Assembly: GCA_020846875.1 (NCBI GenBank)
Contig: JADLDB010000179.1
Coordinates: 62,001 to 126,000 of the forward strand
DNA: 64,000 nucleotides
DNA from: Myxococcales bacterium
GTDB lineage: Bacteria; Myxococcota; Myxococcia; Myxococcales; Myxococcaceae
Reading direction: 5' to 3'
Shown: positions 28,024 through 34,684 of the stretch, piece by piece
Layout: the number at the start of each line of letters is the position of its first letter
Numbering within the stretch: the first letter of the stretch is position 1
Notes under the pieces: generated by a model
What the model saw: the letters and a program-made list of their open reading frames with translations, nothing else
The model's database searches: none
Told to the model about the DNA's origin: nothing
Program-made: the position numbers and the translations under genes

Positions 28024-28063
28024 GCTTCTCGGGCCGTCATTGACGCGGCCCTCCAGGAGAAGC
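28024..28063 (-). terminator. Two-tier hairpin between the histone-fold and aldehyde dehydrogenase genes
   Basis: An outer stem GCTTCTC/GAGAAGC encloses an inner stem GGGCC/GGCCC with a 5-base bulge. It ends about ten bases before the aldehyde dehydrogenase ATG and lies ~50 bases past the histone-fold stop (both minus strand). A terminator for the histone gene or a 5'-UTR control hairpin for the dehydrogenase are both possible. No T-tract is present. Confidence 0.4.
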
Positions 28064-28113
28064 GCGCGGCGCCGCGAGGAAAGCCGCGACGCCGCGCACG
28101 AAAGGACGACGGC

Positions 28114-28314
28114 TTACGACAGGATGAAGTCGTGGGAACGGACCGTCTTGCGGCCGTTCTCCTTCGCGCGCTTGGCCGCCTGCTGCAGGAGCCAGTACAC
28201 GTAGGCGTTCAGCCCGTTCAGCGCGTCACCGGCGACGTTGCAGTCGGCGTCCTTGAGGACGGACTTCGCCTTGCTCGCAATCACCAACGGCTCCTGCTGC
28301 TTCTTCGCGGCCAT
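28114..28314 (-). CDS. Bacterial histone-fold protein
   Basis: This 66-residue basic protein fits one complete histone fold: helix 1 LVIASKAKSVLKDAD (10-24), long helix 2 AGDALNGLNAYVYWLLQQAA (28-47 and on to ~53) and helix 3 after GRKTVRSHDF (54-63). The RKTV-x-x-x-D ending is the diagnostic loop and helix of archaeal and bacterial histones (the Bdellovibrio Bd0055 group is the best-known bacterial case). Like those it has no tails beyond MAAKKQQEP. It probably dimerises and binds DNA. A strong AAGGAG site lies six bases before the ATG. It stands alone between two minus-strand genes with a hairpin after it. Confidence 0.8.
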   Translation of the reverse strand: MAAKKQQEPLVIASKAKSVLKDADCNVAGDALNGLNAYVYWLLQQAAKRAKENGRKTVRSHDFILS

Positions 28315-28383
28315 CGACGTCTCCTTGTGGGTGGTGTGGTGCTCGTCCCGAAGGAGGCCCCCCGGGGCACGCGAGGCCTAGCG

Positions 28384-28405
28384 AAAACGGGCGCGGCTGT
28401 CCCGT
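28384..28405 (-). terminator. Hairpin with T-run after the PqqD-like/TPR gene
   Basis: On the minus strand ACGGG, a nine-base loop and CCCGT are followed by TTTT (CCCGTTTTCGC). It lies 45 bases past the stop of the PqqD-like/TPR gene, in the right place to end its transcript before the histone-fold gene. Confidence 0.5.
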
Positions 28406-28449
28406 GAATCGTGCAGCGGAGGCTTCTTTCGCGCAGCGGGGCGGCGGCG

Positions 28450-29403
28450 CTACTTGCGGCCGTTGGCGGCGCGCGGCGGCTCGGGGAGGTCGAGGCTCTT
28501 GAGCACCTCCGACACCCGCCACTGGGACGGGCGCACCACGTGGGCGGTGGGGCCGACCTCGCCGGGAAGAGAGTCCGCGCGCACCGGCGGGATGCGCGGA
28601 GGCGGCGGGGGCGCGCCGTGGAGCGACTCGAAGCTGACGCCTGAGAGCTGGCCCTCGAGGCAGCCGCGCACGTCGTCGAGCAGCGAGCTCGCCTCGGACA
28701 GCTTCGGGTCGATGCTGAGCAGCTCCTCGAGGTACGAGATGGCCTCGGTGTACTGGCCGGCGCGCGCGTGCCCGACGGCGCAGTTGAACATCTCCGTAAG
28801 CTCCGGCGACCAGGCGGGCCCGGCCACCTTGCGCGCCGGTGGGGGCGTGGGCGTGGCCGCCGGCCGCCGCTCGAGCAGCCCCAGCGAGTCGAGCTGCTGG
28901 AGGTAGGTCTCCAGCGTCTCCCGCGTGACGCGCAGGCCCAGGCGCTCGGCGGCCGCCCTCACCTGCTCGAGCGTGTGGTGGCCGTCGAACATCCGCGCCA
29001 CCGTCAGCTCGAACTCGAAGAAGGTGAAGCTGTGGCCGGAGCGCAGGTCCCGCACCTCGACGTGCCCGGGGCGCGGCGCCTTCTTCACCGACAGCTCGCT
29101 GCGCAGCCTCGGCTTGGGCTGCGTCGCCTTCGACTGGGTGACGGGCCGCGGCGTCGGCACGCCCTCCACCTCCAGGAAGCCGGCCGCGGCGAGGCGTCCC
29201 AGCACGGCGGACAGTTGGGCCCGCGAGAGCTGGAGGCCCCCCTCCAGCAGCTCCGCCGTCCTCCCTCCGGTGCCCATCGCCTGCAGCACGGACACCTCCG
29301 TCTGCGTGAGGGGAAAGGTGCGCCCGGAGGCGCCGTCTGCGAGGTGGGGCGGCACCGCATGGGGCCGCAAGGCGATGCCAGGCTTGAGGCGGAAGGTGCG
29401 CAC
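28450..29403 (-). CDS. Protein with two winged-helix/PqqD-like domains and a TPR-like region
   Basis: This is a protein of about 317 residues. Residues ~1-85 look like a small winged-helix (FPLTQTEVSVLQAMG, then LSRAQLSAVLGRLAAAGFLEV). Residues ~105-180 resemble a PqqD-type domain (VEVRDLRSGHSFTFFEFELT, MFDGHHTLEQVRAAAERLG, LQQLDSLGLLE). Residues ~200-255 form a TPR-like pair with EAISYLEELLSIDPKLSEA. The Pro-rich end has PPPPPRIPPVR. PqqD-like domains bind peptides or sit at the front of membrane proteases and transporters; here it is soluble, so a scaffold role is inferred. The start is uncertain: GTG at 29403, with a TTG six codons earlier also possible. Neither has a good ribosome-binding site. 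Confidence 0.65.
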   Translation of the reverse strand: MRTFRLKPGIALRPHAVPPHLADGASGRTFPLTQTEVSVLQAMGTGGRTAELLEGGLQLSRAQLSAVLGRLAAAGFLEVEGVPTPRPVTQSKATQPKPRLRSELSVKKAPRPGHVEVRDLRSGHSFTFFEFELTVARMFDGHHTLEQVRAAAERLGLRVTRETLETYLQQLDSLGLLERRPAATPTPPPARKVAGPAWSPELTEMFNCAVGHARAGQYTEAISYLEELLSIDPKLSEASSLLDDVRGCLEGQLSGVSFESLHGAPPPPPRIPPVRADSLPGEVGPTAHVVRPSQWRVSEVLKSLDLPEPPRAANGRK

Positions 29404-29566
29404 GGGGGCGTGAAGGAGCAAGGGGCGCGCCCGAGGGTGTCCAGGTCAACCCGGCGGGTTTCTTCGGCGGAGAGGCGGCCGTCCCGGGTCATTCCCCACG
29501 GCTGGGTCGTAATCAACCCCTGTATTCCCCCTACCCTCGCTGTGGGCGGGAGTGCGCAGCGCGCCG

Positions 29567-30682
29567 TCAGCGAGCGCGCACGAGGCAGCCAGGCGCGACG
29601 ACTTTCACCTGGGCTTCGAGGCCGGGCGTGCAGATGAGGCGGCGCTCCCGGAAGGCGCGGACGCCGCGGCGGAGCAGCGGCTCAGGAAGCACCGGGGGGT
29701 GGCCCCAGAGGTCCACGCACCTCGCGGCGCGGACCGACTCACCGGCGCGCTCCAGCACCAGGCTCAGCACCCCGCCGCCCGGCCCCAGAGCGCCGCCCAG
29801 CGCGTCCGCAAGCGAGAGGACGGAAGAGGCGCCACCAACCGCGCCGGGCTGCTGCAAAGCCCTGCCGCGCGCTGCTGCCTGCGCCGGCTGCGCGGGTGGC
29901 GGAGGGGAGGAGCCAGGGGGGCGACCTGGCGGCGCGGCGGCCTGGTCCTCCGCCGGCCCACGCGGCAGCCGAGGCACTGCCGACGAGACGAACGGCCCCA
30001 GCACGCCGCGCTCCACCTCATGCACGGTGACGCCGGCCGCGCGCTCGAGGGCCGGCCACGCGGCGGACAACGCTGCGTTCGCCGCCACGTCGGCCAGCGC
30101 GCGGGCGAGCGGCTCGGGCACCGTCGCCTGGTCCTGCCGGTCGAGGGGCAGCGGCCGATTCCCCGCCTGCGTCAACTGCACGGTGAGCCGCAGCCACAGC
30201 CCGTCGGGCCGGGTGGCGTCGTGCGCCAGGAGGAGCCGGAGGCGCCTGCCTTCGCGCCCCATCAGCCGCGCGCTGGTGCGGCTCACCGGAGGCAGCTCGG
30301 TGGCCGCCAGCGCCACGTGGTAGCTGGAGGACGCGCGGGTGGCCTTCGCCCGGTGCGAGGCGAGGAAGGCGCGCACCGCCTGCTGGTGCGCCAGAAGCCG
30401 GGCCAGCAGGCGCCCCACCGGCAGCCCCGACGCGCGGTGCACCTCCACCGCCGGAGGGCCCGCGCGGGGCCGGGCGCGGCCGAGGAAGGCCAGCAGGTCC
30501 AGCACCGGCCGGGGCGGAAGGAAGAGCGCCCCCGGGCGCGCCACGGTGACCAGCGCCGCGAGCTGCGCGAGGTACGGCCCCGCCTCCTCGGGGCTCAGCT
30601 TCACGACTGGCTGCGGACTCGCCACGGTCAGCGGCGCAGTCTGCCGTCTCGCCTCGCCGGGCGGGAGACGTTTCACCTGCAC
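29567..30682 (-). CDS. Hypothetical protein, Ala/Arg/Leu-rich
   Basis: This frame encodes 371 residues starting from a GTG. It has consistent high-GC codon use and a well-ordered middle (for example PVSRTSARLMGREGRRLRLL, LTVQLTQAGNRPLPLDRQDQ), then a Pro/Gln-rich linker near residues 245-285. It ends CTPGLEAQVKVVAPGCLVRA. No signal peptide, membrane segment or known motif is seen. The start overlaps nothing; cysE begins 30 bases away on the other strand, so the two are divergent. An inner GTG (before ASPQPVVKLS) is an alternative start. The family is not recognised. Confidence 0.5.
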   Translation of the reverse strand: MQVKRLPPGEARRQTAPLTVASPQPVVKLSPEEAGPYLAQLAALVTVARPGALFLPPRPVLDLLAFLGRARPRAGPPAVEVHRASGLPVGRLLARLLAHQQAVRAFLASHRAKATRASSSYHVALAATELPPVSRTSARLMGREGRRLRLLLAHDATRPDGLWLRLTVQLTQAGNRPLPLDRQDQATVPEPLARALADVAANAALSAAWPALERAAGVTVHEVERGVLGPFVSSAVPRLPRGPAEDQAAAPPGRPPGSSPPPPAQPAQAAARGRALQQPGAVGGASSVLSLADALGGALGPGGGVLSLVLERAGESVRAARCVDLWGHPPVLPEPLLRRGVRAFRERRLICTPGLEAQVKVVAPGCLVRAR

Positions 30683-30712
30683 CGGCTCCGGGGTAAACCT
30701 CCGTCAAGCCCG

Positions 30713-31558
30713 ATGACGCACGTGCCCGACACCCTGCTGGAGCGCCTGCTGGAGGCCCGCAAGAAGCACCACCTGCCGTCCCAGGTGCGCCCGCTGGCCC
30801 AGGCCTTCGCGCCACAGTTGCTGGGCGTGCTCTTCCCCCACTTCGCCGCCTCGGTGGTGTGCAGCGAGGACGCGGTGACGGAGGACGTCATCGAGCTGGG
30901 CGAGTCGCTGGCCCGCCTGGAGCGCAGCATCGCCACCCTGCACGAGACGATGCCCGAGAAGCTGGTGGAGCGCTTCCTCGCCGCCCTGCCGGAGGTGCAC
31001 GCCCGCCTGGAAGAAGACGCCCGCGCCATCTTCGACGGCGACCCGGCGGCCAGGTCCATCGATGAGGTCATCCTCACCTACCCGGGCTTCTACGCCCTGG
31101 CCCTCTACCGGCTGGCGCACGCGCTCCACCGCCTCGGCCTGCCGCTGCTGCCCCGGCTGCTCACCGAGCACGCGCACGAGAAGACGGGCATCGACATTCA
31201 CCCCGCGGCCACCATCGGCCGCCGCTTCTGCATCGACCACGGCACCGGCATCGTCATCGGCGAGACGTGCGTCATCGGCGACGACGTGAAGCTGTACCAG
31301 GGCGTCACCCTGGGCGCCGTCACCGTAGAGAAGGCGCTCGCCGACAAGAAGCGCCACCCCACCCTGGAGGACGGCGTCATCATCTACGCCGGCGCCACCA
31401 TCCTCGGAGGCGGCACCGTGGTGGGGAAGAACTCCATCGTCGCCGGCAACGCCTTCCTCACCGTCTCCGTCCCGCCCAACAGCATCGTGTCCCGCCGCAG
31501 CGAGGTCCGCCCCCGCAGCACCACCGCCACCCTCGAAGAGCTCGACTGGGTCATCTGA
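30713..31558 (+). CDS. cysE: Serine O-acetyltransferase
   Basis: This 281-residue enzyme of cysteine biosynthesis makes O-acetylserine from serine and acetyl-CoA. The N-terminal helical region contains YPGFYALALYRLAHALHRLG. The left-handed beta-helix follows from about residue 160: GIDIHPAATIGRRFCIDHGT, with the catalytic His in DHGTG, then VIGETCVIGDD and hexapeptide turns up to ILGGGTVVGKNSIVAGN. The C-terminus is DWVI: a terminal Ile, the residue that in serine acetyltransferases docks into the active site of O-acetylserine sulfhydrylase. cysK follows 75 bp downstream, so the two form an operon and probably the cysteine synthase complex. The ATG follows the frame's first credible protein sequence. 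Confidence 0.95.
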   Translation: MTHVPDTLLERLLEARKKHHLPSQVRPLAQAFAPQLLGVLFPHFAASVVCSEDAVTEDVIELGESLARLERSIATLHETMPEKLVERFLAALPEVHARLEEDARAIFDGDPAARSIDEVILTYPGFYALALYRLAHALHRLGLPLLPRLLTEHAHEKTGIDIHPAATIGRRFCIDHGTGIVIGETCVIGDDVKLYQGVTLGAVTVEKALADKKRHPTLEDGVIIYAGATILGGGTVVGKNSIVAGNAFLTVSVPPNSIVSRRSEVRPRSTTATLEELDWVI

Positions 31559-31575
31559 GGTTGCCAGCCGGGCCC

Positions 31576-31595
31576 TCATCCATTAGAACGGATGA
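31576..31595 (+). promoter_or_regulatory. Small inverted repeat between cysE and cysK
   Basis: TCATCC, the loop ATTAGAAC and GGATGA form a perfect 6 bp stem in the gap between the two cysteine genes. This patch is less GC-rich than its surroundings. It could be a regulator site or part of a promoter for cysK; the stem is short enough to occur by chance. Confidence 0.3.
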
Positions 31596-31633
31596 ACTTC
31601 CACTCAAACGGACGTCCCACCTGGAGCCCTGAC

Positions 31634-32545
31634 ATGCGCGCCGCCACCATCCTCGACACCATCGGCAACACCCCCCACCTCAAGCTGAACCGGCTGTTCG
31701 ACGCGAAGTACGAGGTGTGGATCAAGCTGGAGCGGGCCAACCCGGGCGCGAGCATCAAGGACCGCATCGCGCTGGCGATGATTGAGGACGCGGAGAAGCG
31801 GGGGCTCTTGAAGAAGGACTCGGTCATCATCGAGCCCACCAGCGGGAACACCGGCATCGGCCTGGCGATGGTGTGCGCGGTGAAGGGCTACAAGCTGGTG
31901 CTGGTGATGCCGGAGTCGATGTCGCTGGAGCGCCGGAAGGTGATGGCCGCGTACGGGGCCACCTTCGACCTGACGCCGCGGGAGAAGGGGATGAAGGGGG
32001 CCATCGCGCGGGCCCAGGAGCTGCTGGCCCAGACGCCCAACGCGTGGATTCCCCAGCAGTTCGAGAACGAGGCCAACGTGGAGGTGCACCGGCGCACCAC
32101 CGCGCAGGAAATCCTCAGGGACTTCCCCGAGGGCCTCGACGTGCTCATCACCGGCGTCGGCACCGGCGGGCACATCACCGCCTGCGCCGAGGTGCTCAAG
32201 GCGAAGTGGCCGAAGCTCCAGGTGTTCGCGGTGGAGCCGTCGAAGTCGCCGGTGCTGTCGGGCGGAGAGCCGGGGCCGCACCCCATCCAGGGCCTCGGCG
32301 CGGGCTTCGTGCCGAAGATTCTCAAGAAGAACTACGACGGCGTCTTGAAGGTCGAGCACCCCGACGCCTTCGAGATGGCGCGGCGCGCGGCGCGGGAAGA
32401 AGGCCTCTTCATCGGCCCGTCCTCGGGCGCGTCGCTGCAGGCGGTGAAGCAGAAGCTGCCGGAGCTGCCGGCGGGCACGCGCGTGCTCACCTTCTGCTAC
32501 GACACCGGCGAGCGCTACCTGTCGGTGGACGGCTTTCTGCCCTGA
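31634..32545 (+). CDS. cysK: Cysteine synthase (O-acetylserine sulfhydrylase)
   Basis: This 303-residue PLP enzyme would join sulfide to O-acetylserine to give cysteine. The PLP lysine is Lys42 in [11 protein letters not shown], the substrate/phosphate loop is TSGNTG (69-74), a second phosphate loop is [17 protein letters not shown] and the C-terminal segment has [29 protein letters not shown] at the start is standard for the family. The ATG with GGAG ten bases upstream is chosen over an earlier ATG that would add 14 unconserved residues. It is paired with cysE. Confidence 0.95.
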   Translation: MRAATILDTIGNTPHLKLNRLFDAKYEVWIKLERANPGASIKDRIALAMIEDAEKRGLLKKDSVIIEPTSGNTGIGLAMVCAVKGYKLVLVMPESMSLERRKVMAAYGATFDLTPREKGMKGAIARAQELLAQTPNAWIPQQFENEANVEVHRRTTAQEILRDFPEGLDVLITGVGTGGHITACAEVLKAKWPKLQVFAVEPSKSPVLSGGEPGPHPIQGLGAGFVPKILKKNYDGVLKVEHPDAFEMARRAAREEGLFIGPSSGASLQAVKQKLPELPAGTRVLTFCYDTGERYLSVDGFLP

Positions 32546-32633
32546 AGCACCCGGGCGGCGCTGAGCGGCACTTCGGGGTTCCCTTCCCCGCGGGCTCGGG
32601 CGTAAACAGGGCTCTCCTTCGGAGGGGACCCGC

Positions 32634-33275
32634 ATGTACACGCAGACCATCCAGCACCTGCGCGGCGAGGTGGAGGCCGTCTCGACCTTCCACACCGCGC
32701 TGGCCCGCCTGGGCCGCCTGGCCGACACCCGCGCGCCCACCGCCTGGAGCGGCCCCCTCCTGGACGAGATTGAGGACGCGGTGGACGAAGACGGCAGCTA
32801 CAGCCGCGCCGCCATCGACGAGCTGCGCAAGCGCGCCGCCAACGCCCTGGCCAACCAGTACCGGGTGGTGGCCGCCACCATCGACGCCTTGAGTAACGGG
32901 CGCCAGGCCGAGCTGCGCACGCTGCTGGGCAGCGCGCTGGCCACCGGCACCGGGAACACCACCATCCTGCAGAACGCCAACCCGGCCGGCGTGCTCAGCA
33001 CCCTGGTGCGCTCGGGCGAACTGCGGCTGGACCTGGCGCAGCGCGCGGTGCAGGTGGTGCGGACCGCCCTCGACGTGCCCGCCCCCGCCGCGAGGAAGCC
33101 TGCGAAGGCGGCCGCGAAGAAGCCGGTGAAGGCCGCGACAAAGAAGAAGGCCCCGGTGAAGGCGAAGCCGGCGGCGAAGAAGAAGGCCCAGGCGAAGGCG
33201 ACGAGCGCCCGGCGCGTGAAGAAGAAGCCCGCGGCGAAGGCCAAGAAGGCCCCGGCGAAGAAGTCGAAGCGCTGA
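32634..33275 (+). CDS. Protein with histone H1-like Lys/Ala-rich tail
   Basis: This 213-residue protein has two parts. Residues 1-143 are a helical, mildly acidic domain (LLDEIEDAVDEDGSYSRAAI, then ALANQYRVVAATIDALSNGR) of unknown fold. Residues ~145-213 are a highly basic tail of KPAKAAAKKPVKAATKKKAP-type repeats, like the C-terminal tail of eukaryotic H1 and of bacterial H1-like proteins such as HctA or AlgP. Such tails bind DNA or other polyanions in the nucleoid. A GGAGGGG ribosome-binding site precedes the ATG. The LEA14-like gene starts 10 bp downstream, so co-transcription is likely. Confidence 0.75.
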   Translation: MYTQTIQHLRGEVEAVSTFHTALARLGRLADTRAPTAWSGPLLDEIEDAVDEDGSYSRAAIDELRKRAANALANQYRVVAATIDALSNGRQAELRTLLGSALATGTGNTTILQNANPAGVLSTLVRSGELRLDLAQRAVQVVRTALDVPAPAARKPAKAAAKKPVKAATKKKAPVKAKPAAKKKAQAKATSARRVKKKPAAKAKKAPAKKSKR

Positions 33276-33285
33276 AAGAGGCACC

Positions 33286-34119
33286 ATGAGACGAGTCGTC
33301 CCGGTCCTCGTGCTGTCCCTCGCCGGCCTCGCCCCGGGCTGCAAGCTGCTGGAGGACTTCTTCAAGACGGCCTTCCAGCAGCCCTCCTTCACCTTCAAGG
33401 ACGTGGCGCTCACCGACATCTCCCTCGGCGGCCTCACCCTGGACACGGTGTGGCAGTTGGACAACCCCAACTCGGTGGGGCTGTCGCTGGCGGCGGTGGA
33501 CTACGCCTTGTTCATCGACTCCAAGCAGGTGCTGGCGGGCGCTCCGGCGCAGGGGCTGCAGATTCCGGCGAAGGGCTCGACGGACCTCCACTTCCCCGCG
33601 GGCATCAAGTTCCTCGACCTGGCGGGAGTCGTGGAGACGTTCCTCACCAAGGACAACGCCTCGTGGCGCGCGGAGGGCAGCCTGGGCCTGCAGACGCCGG
33701 TGGGCATCATCAAGCTGCCGCTGGCGAAGGAAGGGACGTTCGAGGTACCCAAGGTGCCGCAGGTGGCCTTCGGCAACCCGCGGGTGTCCAACGTGACGCT
33801 GCAGGGCGCCACCATCGAATTCCCCCTCACCGTCACCAACCGCAACACCTACGCGCTGCCGATTGGCGGGGTGACGGGCACGGTGTCGCTGGCCGGTGCG
33901 CCGCTGGGCACCCTGTCCACCGGCAACCTGGGGGCGATGGACGGCAAGGGGACGCGCCAGGTGGCGCTGCCCCTCTCGGTGAACTTCTTCTCCGCGGGCC
34001 TGGCGGTGGCCAGGGCGGTGCAGGGGAACAACGCGCAGGTGTCCTTCAACGCGCAGGTGCAGTCGGGGGCGACGGCGCTGCCGCTCAAGGTGGACCAGTT
34101 GGTCAACCTGGTGCGGTGA
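33286..34119 (+). CDS. LEA14/WHy-domain lipoprotein
   Basis: This 277-residue lipoprotein has its lipobox at LAPGC (Cys19). The body fits two LEA type 2 (WHy) beta-sandwich units. The first has FKDVALTDISLGGLTLDTVW followed by QLDNPNSVGLSLAAVDYALF; the second has FPLTVTNRNTYALPIGGVTG. The N-P-N-x-x-x-L-x-L pattern is the hallmark. In bacteria these proteins sit in the envelope and are linked to desiccation or stress tolerance, though their exact role is unclear. Its stop overlaps the next gene's ATG (TGATG), indicating coupling. Confidence 0.82.
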   Translation: MRRVVPVLVLSLAGLAPGCKLLEDFFKTAFQQPSFTFKDVALTDISLGGLTLDTVWQLDNPNSVGLSLAAVDYALFIDSKQVLAGAPAQGLQIPAKGSTDLHFPAGIKFLDLAGVVETFLTKDNASWRAEGSLGLQTPVGIIKLPLAKEGTFEVPKVPQVAFGNPRVSNVTLQGATIEFPLTVTNRNTYALPIGGVTGTVSLAGAPLGTLSTGNLGAMDGKGTRQVALPLSVNFFSAGLAVARAVQGNNAQVSFNAQVQSGATALPLKVDQLVNLVR

Positions 34120-34607
34120 TGGTGCTGCTGCGCGTGCTGCTGGCGGCGTGCGCGGGCCTGGCGGCGGTGGGCTTCTCGCGCGCCGCCCCGTCCGCGTGGC
34201 TCTCACAGGGCGCCACCGGCGCGGTGGGGGCGCTGTTCTGCGTGCTTGCGCTGCAGCTCAAGGGCCTGCCGAAGGAGCGCCTCGCCCAGGTGGGAGGGGC
34301 GCCCCTGTCCCTGGCGGGCGCGACGGCCGGGGTGGGCGTGGTGGCGGGCGCGGGGGAGCTGCTGCTCTCGCGGGGCCTCACCTCTTCCACGGCGATGCTG
34401 GCCGGGCCGGTGGCGGTGCTGGGAGGGGTGCTCCTCGCGGTGTCGGCGCTGCGGCTGTCGACGGCACTGGAGGCGAAGCGGGTGCTGCGCGCGGTGGCGC
34501 TGCTGTCCTTCCTGGCGGCCGCGGCCACCACGATGCTGCTGGCCCGCACCTGGGCGCTGCTGCCTGCCCTGCCCGGCGTGGAGACGCGGCCGGCCCGGGT
34601 GGGCTAG
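34119..34607 (+). CDS. Small multi-pass membrane protein
   Basis: This 162-residue, very hydrophobic protein has about five membrane segments (LLRVLLAACAGLAAVGF, ATGAVGALFCVLALQL, LAGATAGVGVVAGAGELLL, LAGPVAVLGGVLLAVSAL and VALLSFLAAAATTMLLAR). There are no conserved polar residues pointing to transport or catalysis. The ATG overlaps the stop of the LEA14-like lipoprotein gene, so the two are translated together and may act as an envelope pair. The family is not recognised. Confidence 0.65.
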   Translation: MVLLRVLLAACAGLAAVGFSRAAPSAWLSQGATGAVGALFCVLALQLKGLPKERLAQVGGAPLSLAGATAGVGVVAGAGELLLSRGLTSSTAMLAGPVAVLGGVLLAVSALRLSTALEAKRVLRAVALLSFLAAAATTMLLARTWALLPALPGVETRPARVG

Positions 34608-34684
34608 CCCCCCTCAGGCCAGCCTGGGCTGTCGCGCGCCTTGTCCCATGCCTGGGCCCTGCCCCTCTGCTACCTTCGCGCGCC

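Noticed and set aside
28065-28076. Perfect palindrome CGCGGCGCCGCG
   Set aside because: Expected by chance in such GC-rich DNA and too short to be called a site.
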